Assembly: GCA_944325305.1 (NCBI GenBank)
Contig: CALUZO010000017.1
Location: forward strand, 19,677 to 83,676
Reading direction: 5' to 3'
Source of the DNA: an uncultured Rikenellaceae bacterium
GTDB lineage: Bacteria > Bacteroidota > Bacteroidia > Bacteroidales > Rikenellaceae
DNA: 64,000 nt
Under the pieces are notes generated by a model. That model was not told the DNA's origin. It made no database searches and worked only from the letters and a program-made list of their open reading frames with translations. A program made the position numbers and the translations under genes. Position 1 is the first letter of the stretch; each line of letters begins with the position of its first letter. Shown in pieces: positions 8,236-15,925 of the stretch.

Positions 8236-8418
8236 AATTTTATGATTTTAAATTCAAACAGGATTCCTTATTAAAGGCAGGAATTTTCCGAGAAAGCTCC
8301 AAATCAAGTTCTCTCCGAATTCATCGTTCATTTTCACACTAAACGGTTGCAGACAGATATTTTTCAAAAATTTTAATAAAAAAACGGCCGGCGTGTAACG
8401 TTTTTTAAATTTTTGTCA

Positions 8419-8426
8419 TAAATTTG
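8419..8426 (+). promoter_or_regulatory. Putative -7 promoter of the aromatic amino-acid operon
   Basis: TAAATTTG matches TAnnTTTG and lies 39 bases before the leader-peptide ATG at 8465. Transcription would begin near 8433, so the whole leader and attenuator would be in the mRNA. A small 6-bp hairpin (8432-8437 with 8450-8455) would then occupy the 5' end. No TTTG is seen at the -33 position. Confidence 0.55.
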
Positions 8427-8464
8427 CACAGTCGGAGTGAAACAAGAACCTCCGAGCAAATACG

Positions 8465-8545
8465 ATGATAACGAACAAGTCATTTTTTGGTTTTTATTTT
8501 TACTTCTACTTTTTTAACAGAGTGGACCGGGTGGCGTTTGCATAA
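8465..8545 (+). CDS. Phe/Tyr-rich leader peptide of the pheA-tyrA-DAHP synthase operon
   Basis: This is a 26-codon open frame (MITNKS, FFGFYFYFYFF, NRVDRVAFA, stop TAA). Ten of eleven consecutive codons (8483-8515) are Phe or Tyr; overall there are 8 Phe and 3 Tyr. It lies between a -7 promoter element and an intrinsic terminator ahead of genes for Phe and Tyr biosynthesis. This is the hallmark of a ribosome-mediated attenuator, like the pheL and trpL leaders of enteric bacteria. The peptide itself is presumably non-functional: stalling of the translating ribosome when charged tRNA-Phe or tRNA-Tyr is scarce is the signal. It is too short for routine gene calling. Confidence 0.88.
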   Translation: MITNKSFFGFYFYFYFFNRVDRVAFA

Positions 8546-8597
8546 AATGAGTAAGGTAATAAAAACCAGAAAAAATGAAATAAACGAGTCCCGGTCC
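8480..8597 (+). promoter_or_regulatory. Attenuator: mutually exclusive leader RNA pairings
   Basis: Three pairings can be read. (1) 8480-8498, inside the Phe/Tyr codons, pairs with 8558-8578 over 19 bp with one 2-base bulge. (2) GGACCGGG at 8524-8531 is a perfect complement of CCCGGTCC at 8590-8597. (3) 8587-8596 pairs with 8603-8612 to form the terminator. Pairing 2 uses the terminator's left arm and interleaves with pairing 1. A ribosome stalled on the aromatic codons would block pairing 1 and free 8524-8531 for antitermination. A ribosome reaching the stop at 8543 would cover 8524-8531 and leave the terminator. The pairings are seen; the mechanism is inferred from classical attenuation. 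Confidence 0.82.
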
Positions 8598-8620
8598 TTC
8601 AAGACCGGGACTTTTGTTTG
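8587..8620 (+). terminator. Attenuator terminator
   Basis: A perfect 10-bp GC-rich stem (AGTCCCGGTC with its complement) and loop CTTCAA are followed by TTTTGTTTG. It ends 28 bases before the pheA start, so it can only act on readthrough into the operon. Confidence 0.85.
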
Positions 8621-8648
8621 AGGAATATAACGTGTAAAATATAGATTT

Positions 8649-9497
8649 ATGAAAGTTGCAATTCAGGGTTACGAGGGAAGTTTCCACCAGATAGTGGCCC
8701 ACAAGTATTTCGGAGAACGTATTGAGATAATCTCGTGTCCGACGTTCCGCAAGGTGGCTAAATGCGTCGAAGAAGGAAGTGCGGATTACGGCGTGATAGC
8801 CATAGAAAACTCGATAGCGGGCAGCATACTGGCCAATTACAAGATCCTTCAGAACCACAATCTGCAAGTAGCTGGCGAAGGCTACCTCAGGATAAAACAG
8901 AATCTCATGGCCCTGCCCGGAACCAGACTCGAAGATATAAAAGAGGTACAAAGCCACCCTATGGCACTTCTTCAATGCATGGACTACCTCGAAGAACACG
9001 ACTGGAAACTCATAGAATCCGAAGACACGGCTTACAGCGCACGGGAGGTCGCACAGAAACAACTCAAGAATACAGCAGCCATTGCCAGCACGCTCTCAGC
9101 CAAAATCTACGGTCTCGAGATCCTCGCCGAAGACATCAATACGATAAAGGAGAATTTCACACGCTTCATGATCCTCAAACAACGGGACGGTTTCCTCGAC
9201 CCGTTTGCCAACAAGGCATCGCTCTATTTCAAGACGAAACACGAACGCGGATCTCTTCTCAAAGTCCTTGAACAAACCAAAGACGAAAACGTTAACCTTT
9301 CCAAATTGCAGTCCTACCCCATCCCCAGTGAACCATGGCACTACCTTTTCCACATAGACATGGAATTCGATTATCTCGACGACTATCAGCGGACCATCAA
9401 GAAATTAGAGGAAGTGGCCGATGAAGTACATGTTTACGGTGTTTACCGCAGCGGATTCAAGGAATCGAGCGACAACGGCAAAATAATAGAAGAATAA
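8649..9497 (+). CDS. pheA: Prephenate dehydratase
   Basis: The protein has 282 residues. It converts prephenate to phenylpyruvate in phenylalanine synthesis. The catalytic domain begins at MKVAIQGYEGSFH and includes YGVIAIENSIAGSI (48-60), EVQSHPMALLQC and the catalytic TRF at 171-173. A C-terminal ACT domain (about 190-275) likely binds phenylalanine for feedback inhibition, though the usual ESRP motif is replaced. There is no fused chorismate mutase; that activity is on the DAHP synthase two genes on. It is the first structural gene after the Phe/Tyr attenuator. Confidence 0.95.
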   Translation: MKVAIQGYEGSFHQIVAHKYFGERIEIISCPTFRKVAKCVEEGSADYGVIAIENSIAGSILANYKILQNHNLQVAGEGYLRIKQNLMALPGTRLEDIKEVQSHPMALLQCMDYLEEHDWKLIESEDTAYSAREVAQKQLKNTAAIASTLSAKIYGLEILAEDINTIKENFTRFMILKQRDGFLDPFANKASLYFKTKHERGSLLKVLEQTKDENVNLSKLQSYPIPSEPWHYLFHIDMEFDYLDDYQRTIKKLEEVADEVHVYGVYRSGFKESSDNGKIIEE

Positions 9498-9521
9498 CAA
9501 GAAAAGAAAATTCCGAATAAA

Positions 9522-10364
9522 ATGAAAACAACGATAATCGGCATGGGGCTTATAGGCGGATCGTTCGCCATGAGTCTGCGCGATAATGGCCTCGCCGATC
9601 ACATAACCGGAGTCGATACGAGCAGCAAGAATCTCGACACAGCACTCAAACTCGGACTTATAGATAAAGTTTCAGAGCTGGAAAGCGCCGTAGAGGGGGC
9701 CGATCTCATAGTACTCTCCGCACCAGTCGACGTTATCCCGACACTGGCCGTAAAGGTACTCAATCGGGTGAACGACAATCAGGTGGTAATGGACATGGGG
9801 TCGGTCAAGACCGAACTCGCCGAAATGATAAGCCAGCATCCCAAACGAGGACGTTTCGTAGCTACCCATCCGATGTGGGGTACCGAATACAGCGGTCCTG
9901 AATCGGCCGTAAAAGGGGCCTTCAAAGGACGCAACGTAGTCATATGCGACAAAGAAAAAAGCGATGCAAATGCATTGGAAACCGTGGGAACAATATACTC
10001 TACGATCGGTATGCCAATACTGTACATGTCGTCCGAAGAACAGGATCTCCACTCGGCATATATTTCACATATTTCACACATAACGGCATATGCACTTGCA
10101 CTGACGGTACTCGAGAAGGAACGCGAAAACAACCATATCTTCGACCTGGCCAGCAGCGGGTTCGAAAGTACGGTGCGCCTGGCAAAAAGCTCGCCAAGCA
10201 TGTGGGTTCCCATTTTCATGAATAACAAATACAACGTGCTGGATGTATTGAGGGAGCATATCCACCAACTGCAGATATTCCGTAAAATGCTGGAAAACGA
10301 CGACGAAAAAGGCCTTATAGCGGCAGTTGAAAAAGCCAATACGATCAAAAAGATCATAAAATAG
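9522..10364 (+). CDS. tyrA: Prephenate dehydrogenase
   Basis: The protein has 280 residues. It oxidatively decarboxylates prephenate to 4-hydroxyphenylpyruvate for tyrosine. The N-terminal dinucleotide fold carries GMGLIGGS (7-14). The ATHPMWGTEYSGP segment near 110 and the helical HISHITAYAL region belong to the family's dimer and active-site regions. There is no ACT or chorismate mutase domain. It sits 24 bases after pheA. In many Bacteroidales an aromatic aminotransferase gene also lies in this operon; here it is absent. Confidence 0.95.
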   Translation: MKTTIIGMGLIGGSFAMSLRDNGLADHITGVDTSSKNLDTALKLGLIDKVSELESAVEGADLIVLSAPVDVIPTLAVKVLNRVNDNQVVMDMGSVKTELAEMISQHPKRGRFVATHPMWGTEYSGPESAVKGAFKGRNVVICDKEKSDANALETVGTIYSTIGMPILYMSSEEQDLHSAYISHISHITAYALALTVLEKERENNHIFDLASSGFESTVRLAKSSPSMWVPIFMNNKYNVLDVLREHIHQLQIFRKMLENDDEKGLIAAVEKANTIKKIIK

Positions 10365-10524
10365 GTCTCGACTGAACGAGGGCTCTCTCACCTGCCAGGC
10401 CGACAAAAGGCAAACCACGAACGACCAAAAACAGCATTACAAAAAATTGCGTCGAGTTTGCCAAGCCAGGAAAACATTGAATATCAGAGATAAGAAATCA
10501 AGACTATTACAAAACGACATAACA

Positions 10525-11598
10525 ATGACAACAATCAAACTCAAAGGCGACAAGCCACTTATCATCTCGGGGCCATGCAGCGCCGAAACCAAAGAACAGA
10601 CACTCGACACATGCCGTCAACTGGCTGCCACCGGCATGGTTGACGTGCTCAGGGCAGGAATCTGGAAACCGCGCACCAAACCGGGAATGTTCGAAGGCGT
10701 GGGCGTAAAAGGACTGGCATGGCTCGAAAGAGCAAAGGAAGAGACGGGACTCCCAATCTCTGTGGAAGTTGCCACTGCAAAGCATGTGGAAAACGCGCTC
10801 GAATTCGGAGTGGATATGCTATGGATAGGTGCGCGCACTACTGTCAGCCCGTTCGCCGTTCAGGAGGTGGCCGATGCCCTGCGCGGAAACAAAGACGTTA
10901 CGGTATGCATCAAAAACCCGATGAACCCCGACATAGCTCTTTGGGCCGGTGCCGTAGAACGTTTCAATAAGGTAGGTATCGACCTGGACCGTATCGGTCT
11001 GATACACCGCGGATTCTCGCACGTAGGACACAACAAGTACCGCAACCCTCCCATGTGGCATCTGGTATTCGAGATGCGCTCAAAATTTCCTGACATGGCC
11101 ATGATATGCGATCCTTCGCACATTGCGGGCGCCAGGGAGTACCTTCAAGAGATAGCGCAAACCGCTGCAGATCTCCGTTACGACGGTCTCATAATCGAAA
11201 GCCACAACTGCCCGGCGGTGGCCAAAAGCGATGCAGCCCAACAGGTGACACCCGACGATCTGGTAAAGTTGCTAAAATCCATAAAATGGCGTACGAGCAA
11301 CAACAACGACCCGGAATACACCCGCGCGCTTTCGAATCTTCGTGCCGAGATAGACCAAATCGACTCGGAACTGTTCGAACTGCTGTCTAAACGCATGCGT
11401 GTCGCCGAACATATAGGCGCCGTAAAACGGGAAAACAACGTAGCTATCCTTCAAGGCGACCGCTGGAACAGCATAGTCGACAAAGCTATCGCCCAGTCCA
11501 AAGAACTCGGACTGAGCGAGGATTTCCTGAAAACCGTGCTCCAGGCCATCCACATAGAAAGTATCAACAGGCAGAACGAAATAATGAACGCCAAATAG
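10525..11598 (+). CDS. Bifunctional DAHP synthase / chorismate mutase
   Basis: The protein has 357 residues from the ATG at 10525 (MTTIKLKGDKPLIISGPCSA); an upstream TTG extension is unlikely. Residues about 1-260 form a KDO8P-synthase-like type I DAHP synthase: SGPCSAE, GIWKPRTKPGMFEG, WIGARTTVSPF, VCIKNPMNPD, IHRGFS, CDPSHIAGAR. Residues about 265-355 form an AroQ chorismate mutase (LRAEIDQIDSELFELLSKRM...VAEHIGAVKRE). The fusion catalyses the first step of the shikimate route and the branch point to Phe and Tyr, and probably allows feedback through prephenate. A 160-base gap after tyrA shows no terminator. Confidence 0.94.
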   Translation: MTTIKLKGDKPLIISGPCSAETKEQTLDTCRQLAATGMVDVLRAGIWKPRTKPGMFEGVGVKGLAWLERAKEETGLPISVEVATAKHVENALEFGVDMLWIGARTTVSPFAVQEVADALRGNKDVTVCIKNPMNPDIALWAGAVERFNKVGIDLDRIGLIHRGFSHVGHNKYRNPPMWHLVFEMRSKFPDMAMICDPSHIAGAREYLQEIAQTAADLRYDGLIIESHNCPAVAKSDAAQQVTPDDLVKLLKSIKWRTSNNNDPEYTRALSNLRAEIDQIDSELFELLSKRMRVAEHIGAVKRENNVAILQGDRWNSIVDKAIAQSKELGLSEDFLKTVLQAIHIESINRQNEIMNAK

Positions 11599-11610
11599 TT
11601 TCGATGCGAG

Positions 11611-13143
11611 ATGAGTTATCCTTCCATCAGCCAGTGGATCGACACCGTATCGAACTCCTTCGGACGCTTTCGTACATTAGGGGAATTCGAACTTTGCCGC
11701 GATGCATACGGCAACATACGATTCATCGCCGGTAACAGTGCCGTCGTATTCCCTGTTATCGCCGATGGGAAAATGATAATGCTCAAATGCTTCATAAAAG
11801 AGGGTCGGTGTCGCGACGTTTTGTATGCAACGACTTCGTGTGCCGACCCTCTCCTATCCCCAGCCGTCTTTCTTCCGGGCGAGGCCTATGTTTACGACGA
11901 AATGGGCAACGGACAATATTATGACATAGCCGTCGGGAGATGGATCGAAGGCAATACCCTCGAAACTGAATTGCGACGCGCATTCCGGGAATCAGGCGCC
12001 GATCGGTTCGCTGAACTCGCAACCATTTTTGACAGCATGGCTGCAGAACTGTTGTCGAGAGATTGGGCGCACGGCGATTTGAAACCCGAAAATATAATCA
12101 TCACACCAGAAGGCCATGCCGTGTTGATAGACTACGACGCGATGTACGTCCCGGGCGGAGAACCTTCAGGCGAAACTGGAACTCCGGGCTACCAGCACCC
12201 GGCACGCACAGAGGAGGATTACGGCAAATTTATCGACGACTATTCCATCGCACTTTTGTCTGTAAGCCTGCACGCCCTCGCCATGGAACCGGAACTCTAC
12301 GGGAAATACCACAAAGGCGACGGTCTTATATTGAATCCAGATGAAATATGTCGCGGAACTTCGGCAGCTTACGAAGAGATAATGGATCTGCTCGCCGACA
12401 GCGGCGAATACGACCTTTACAATCTGGCAAAGAGACTCCCTACACCCATTGCCGCCATAACGGAACTCAAAGAATTGCTGGCAGCCGTCCAGAGCCCCAA
12501 GAACCAAAATGAAGAGACTCCACTCCTTTTTGTCTCCGACGGATTATGTGGTTACGCAAACCAAGCCGGACAAAAGGTCGTACCGGCAATCTTCACGGAA
12601 GCATTCGAATACAGCGAAGGAGTGGCTGTTGCAAACCTTCGCGGGAAGTGGCATATTATCGGCACAAACGGGGAAATGATATTCAATACGGGAGATATAG
12701 AGCTCTATTCCGACAACGAGACAAGACCAAATCCCAAACAAAGCACGCAAACCGTCACACAAATATCCGACATGTCCGACCGGACTTCGAACCGCAAGAC
12801 AGTAAAAACGACAAACACCCCGTCCAAAGCGATAAACGATCTCAAGATAGACGCGATGAAGCCGTTCGGATGCGGCCTGGCGGCATTCCGCTGCAATGGC
12901 AAATGGGGATATATAGATACAAAAGGACATATAACCATAAAGACTGAGTTCGACCGGGCCGGTACGATGCACGACGGAATTGCCACCGTATGTCGGAACG
13001 GAAAGTACGGATTCATCGACACTGCCGGCAGAACAATAATTCCATTCGAATATGATCGGGCAATGGGATTCAGAAACGGTATCACCGAGGTAGAAGCTAA
13101 CGGTGATATTTTCCATTTAGACCTTTCAGGGAATCGGGTATAA
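11611..13143 (+). CDS. Protein-kinase-like protein with C-terminal WG repeats
   Basis: The protein has 510 residues and begins 12 bases after the DAHP synthase gene. An N-terminal kinase-like domain (about 1-290) keeps a candidate ATP lysine K59 (MIMLKC), a catalytic loop HGDLKPEN (H154, D156, K158, N161), a metal-binding IDYD (D174/D176, replacing DFG), a P+1-like GTPGYQHP (190-197) and DDYSIALLSVSL like the usual DxWSxG helix. The C-terminal half has WG beta repeats (for example NGKWGYIDTKG and NGKYGFIDTAG) joined by a polar linker near 365-410. No signal peptide or membrane segment is seen. It appears catalytically competent; substrate and role are unknown. Confidence 0.8.
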   Translation: MSYPSISQWIDTVSNSFGRFRTLGEFELCRDAYGNIRFIAGNSAVVFPVIADGKMIMLKCFIKEGRCRDVLYATTSCADPLLSPAVFLPGEAYVYDEMGNGQYYDIAVGRWIEGNTLETELRRAFRESGADRFAELATIFDSMAAELLSRDWAHGDLKPENIIITPEGHAVLIDYDAMYVPGGEPSGETGTPGYQHPARTEEDYGKFIDDYSIALLSVSLHALAMEPELYGKYHKGDGLILNPDEICRGTSAAYEEIMDLLADSGEYDLYNLAKRLPTPIAAITELKELLAAVQSPKNQNEETPLLFVSDGLCGYANQAGQKVVPAIFTEAFEYSEGVAVANLRGKWHIIGTNGEMIFNTGDIELYSDNETRPNPKQSTQTVTQISDMSDRTSNRKTVKTTNTPSKAINDLKIDAMKPFGCGLAAFRCNGKWGYIDTKGHITIKTEFDRAGTMHDGIATVCRNGKYGFIDTAGRTIIPFEYDRAMGFRNGITEVEANGDIFHLDLSGNRV

Positions 13144-13146
13144 TTC

Positions 13147-14037
13147 GTGAAAGATTATTATCTTAGCCGGCAAAATAACCCTAATATGTATTCTGCACGA
13201 ATAACGCGGCTAAACCCAACTGCCTTCATATTCCTTATCGACCGTTCTGGTTCGATGGAAGAAAAAACGACATTCGGCAACGAACTGATCACCAAGGCCG
13301 AAGCAGTAGCAATGATCACTAACATGCTCATCCGGGAACTGATCAACCGCTGTCGAAAGGAAGACGGCATTATGGATTATTTCGAAATAGCAGCCATAGG
13401 CTATTCCGGCGAGAAAGCCTCGATGCTGCTGGGTTCAGGCGAATCGTTCATTAAACCGTCAACACTTGCACAGGCAAAAGTCCGCAAGAAAGTCATCTCG
13501 CGCGAACTCGTACTCCCAAACGGCACATCGGTCATAAACAACAGCGAAATAAAGTACTGGATAGAACCACGCTGCGAAGGAAACACCCCGATGAAATCTG
13601 CACTCGAACAAGCTCTCGAGATAACATCGCGATGGTGCCGCAAACAGAGCAACCACGCATCATATCCTCCAACGATCTTCAATATCACAGACGGTGAAGC
13701 CACCGACGGCGATTATGAAACGCTCACCGAACTGGCATCGGAATTGAAATCTCTCGGCACCGAAGATGGTAAAACGTTATTCATGAACATCAACATATCT
13801 TCAGGTCAGGGAAACAGCATATTGTTCCCAGCCAGCAAAAACGAAATACCGCCAAGCCGTTATGCCGATATACTCTACGACATGTCGAGCGTAATGCCGA
13901 CTGAATACAACGAAGCCATACTGGCCATAAAACCAGGCACAATCCCGCCTTTCCGCGCCATGGGCATGAACACATCTGCTTCCGATCTCATAGACATGAT
14001 GAATATCGGCTCGCGCAGCATCAGCAGAATACTCTAA
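13147..14037 (+). CDS. VWA-domain protein
   Basis: The protein has 296 residues. The GTG at 13147, three bases after the previous stop, is the likely start; an ATG at 13186 is the alternative. The von Willebrand A fold has a complete MIDAS site: DRSGS (D32, S34, S36), T147 in GNTPM and D182 in ITDGEATDG. It resembles cytoplasmic TerY-type VWA proteins in size and lack of a signal peptide. In TerY-P systems a VWA protein travels with a kinase and a PP2C phosphatase. Here it sits between an apparently active kinase-like gene and a degenerate paralogue, so a scaffold role is inferred. Confidence 0.85.
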   Translation: MKDYYLSRQNNPNMYSARITRLNPTAFIFLIDRSGSMEEKTTFGNELITKAEAVAMITNMLIRELINRCRKEDGIMDYFEIAAIGYSGEKASMLLGSGESFIKPSTLAQAKVRKKVISRELVLPNGTSVINNSEIKYWIEPRCEGNTPMKSALEQALEITSRWCRKQSNHASYPPTIFNITDGEATDGDYETLTELASELKSLGTEDGKTLFMNINISSGQGNSILFPASKNEIPPSRYADILYDMSSVMPTEYNEAILAIKPGTIPPFRAMGMNTSASDLIDMMNIGSRSISRIL

Positions 14038-14051
14038 AACCAAACACGACA

Positions 14052-15497
14052 ATGGCAGTAACCATATCACAATACATCGAAGCAGTACAAAATCCAAACG
14101 GCCGCTTCCGCACTCTCGCAGGCATATATCCCGTTACGGACGAATCGGACGAACCCCTCATGACAACAGGAGACATTTGCGCCGATTTCGAAGTGATATT
14201 CGAAGGTAAACCGTACATTCTCAAATGCCTCTTAAGTGCGAGCACAAAACATAAGGAACACCTTGAAAGCGTCTCGCTTTTCACTCAATTGATACAGACA
14301 CCGTTCCTCGTACCTCACAAATATCTCGAAGACGAATTAACCGTTTTCGACGCCTCGGAAAAGGCCTGCACTGTCGACACTATCCTGTGCCAAAAACCTG
14401 ACGGCACACCACTGAACCGTATACTGGAGCAAGCCGCATCTATGAACGACAGCTCAACTATATGGAACACAGGCAAAATGTTGCCCAAAATGGCCGCATG
14501 GATGTGGGACAATGAATTCAGCGCGGGAAGCCTATCAACCAAAACGCTGTTCATACGTTCAGGCAATATCCCTGTGATGACCGACTACACATACGCCCGG
14601 CGCAAACGCTCACTGACAGACATTCGTGCCATCTGTTCGCTCGAAGCTGCGCTATACTGCTGCGCATGCGAACCAAGGCTCTACAAAACCTTCCTCGAAG
14701 AACATCTGACCAGCAGAAACAAACTCATATCGCTGGCAGCAGACCTGAACGTTCGCCTCGGAGATGAACAAACAAGTACGCTTATAGGATTGTTGGCTCT
14801 GCTATCCACCGAATGCGCCAATTATGACGAATATGTAGCCTACCTGTTGGAACTCGCCTCCAAACTTGCGTCTGAAGAGCCGACACGCATAACATCACTT
14901 TCGGATATGGCCGACGACATCACAAACGAATCTGACCCGAACCCGCAGAAACCCAAAACAGACTTTACTGCAGGCAAATACACATATGTCGGAGAACCGA
15001 ATTGCAACCTTATGCGTGCTTTCGACGGAGAAAAATGGTGTTACATCGACAAAACCGGCAAAACGGCCATAAGCGGCAACTTCATTGATGCAAGCGACTT
15101 CGAGGAGGACCGCGCCGTAGTCGAAACGCCAGAAGGTTTCGGGCTTATCGACACCAACGGCAAATTCATACTGCCGCCATCTTTCGACGATCTTGACTGG
15201 GACAGTTACAACAACATCGCAATTGCCACGAAAGATGGCAAATCAGGAATCTTTTCACGCTCAGGCGAACAGTTGTCCCCACTTTGTTACGACCAGATCC
15301 TCAATTGCAGCGAAGGACTTATACCCGCGAGGAAAAACGGCATGTATGGCTATCTCGGCAAGGACGGCAGCGTAGCCATAGACTTCAAGTTCGACGATGT
15401 CTTCAGTTTCCGCGACGGAGTGGCCCGCGTAAAACACTCGGGGCATGAGATACTGATCGATGCCGACGGAAACGAGATAGACCGCATAATCAAATAA
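14052..15497 (+). CDS. Pseudokinase-like paralogue with WG repeats
   Basis: The protein has 481 residues and is a paralogue of the kinase-like gene at 11611: both start with an ISQ(W/Y)I...GRFRTL block and keep a lysine in (I/M)LKC (K58 here). The catalytic loop is destroyed: HGDLKPEN becomes AGSLSTKT (158-165), losing the catalytic Asp, Lys and Asn, and the DFG-equivalent is TDYTYA. The C-terminal part has at least four WG-like repeats (GEKWCYIDKTG, GFGLIDTNG, KSGIFSRSG, MYGYLGKDG). It is probably a regulatory pseudokinase partner of the upstream pair. It ends the cassette, and no clear terminator follows. Confidence 0.75.
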   Translation: MAVTISQYIEAVQNPNGRFRTLAGIYPVTDESDEPLMTTGDICADFEVIFEGKPYILKCLLSASTKHKEHLESVSLFTQLIQTPFLVPHKYLEDELTVFDASEKACTVDTILCQKPDGTPLNRILEQAASMNDSSTIWNTGKMLPKMAAWMWDNEFSAGSLSTKTLFIRSGNIPVMTDYTYARRKRSLTDIRAICSLEAALYCCACEPRLYKTFLEEHLTSRNKLISLAADLNVRLGDEQTSTLIGLLALLSTECANYDEYVAYLLELASKLASEEPTRITSLSDMADDITNESDPNPQKPKTDFTAGKYTYVGEPNCNLMRAFDGEKWCYIDKTGKTAISGNFIDASDFEEDRAVVETPEGFGLIDTNGKFILPPSFDDLDWDSYNNIAIATKDGKSGIFSRSGEQLSPLCYDQILNCSEGLIPARKNGMYGYLGKDGSVAIDFKFDDVFSFRDGVARVKHSGHEILIDADGNEIDRIIK

Positions 15498-15925
15498 ATA
15501 GGCGATATCCGACATTTAAAATCAGCATAACAGCAGGTGAGAACATTCAGCCCACAGCAAAGTCTGAAGAGACGCCCATCCTGCCAAGACAAAGCAGAAT
15601 AGCCACAGTGAAAGAAATAGGCATAAGCAGTCAATATGCCTGCTTTTCGGAGTTTTCCTGCCATGATCGGCTTTGGGGTCAAGCCTGACAACCTGTGAAT
15701 ACGAAGGTGTCTTCTGTATTGGCCGCAAAACAAACAATATCAAGACATTAATGCAATGCCATCGCCAAATATGCCTTTTTACTTCTCATCCCGTAAAAAG
15801 ACAACGAGAAAGCGGTGTCAAGTGAATTATAATTGCACGACAAGATTAGCAGGCAGACACATGGCCTGACCGATCATATGTCATATCTCCTGCACAGCCA
15901 TTGTCAATAGCCCCCCCGGTCGCCA
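15498..15925. other. Intergenic, nothing recognised
   Basis: About 430 bases between convergent genes. Open frames on the minus strand (for example 15522-15743) are cysteine- and leucine-rich, match no family and lack a plausible start or promoter. No strong hairpin is seen, which is unusual for a convergent junction in this window. Confidence 0.4.

Noticed and set aside
15350..15743. Cys/Leu-rich ORFs on the minus strand after the pseudokinase gene
   Set aside because: They overlap the real 3' end of the pseudokinase gene, lack a promoter, and show no conserved pattern.
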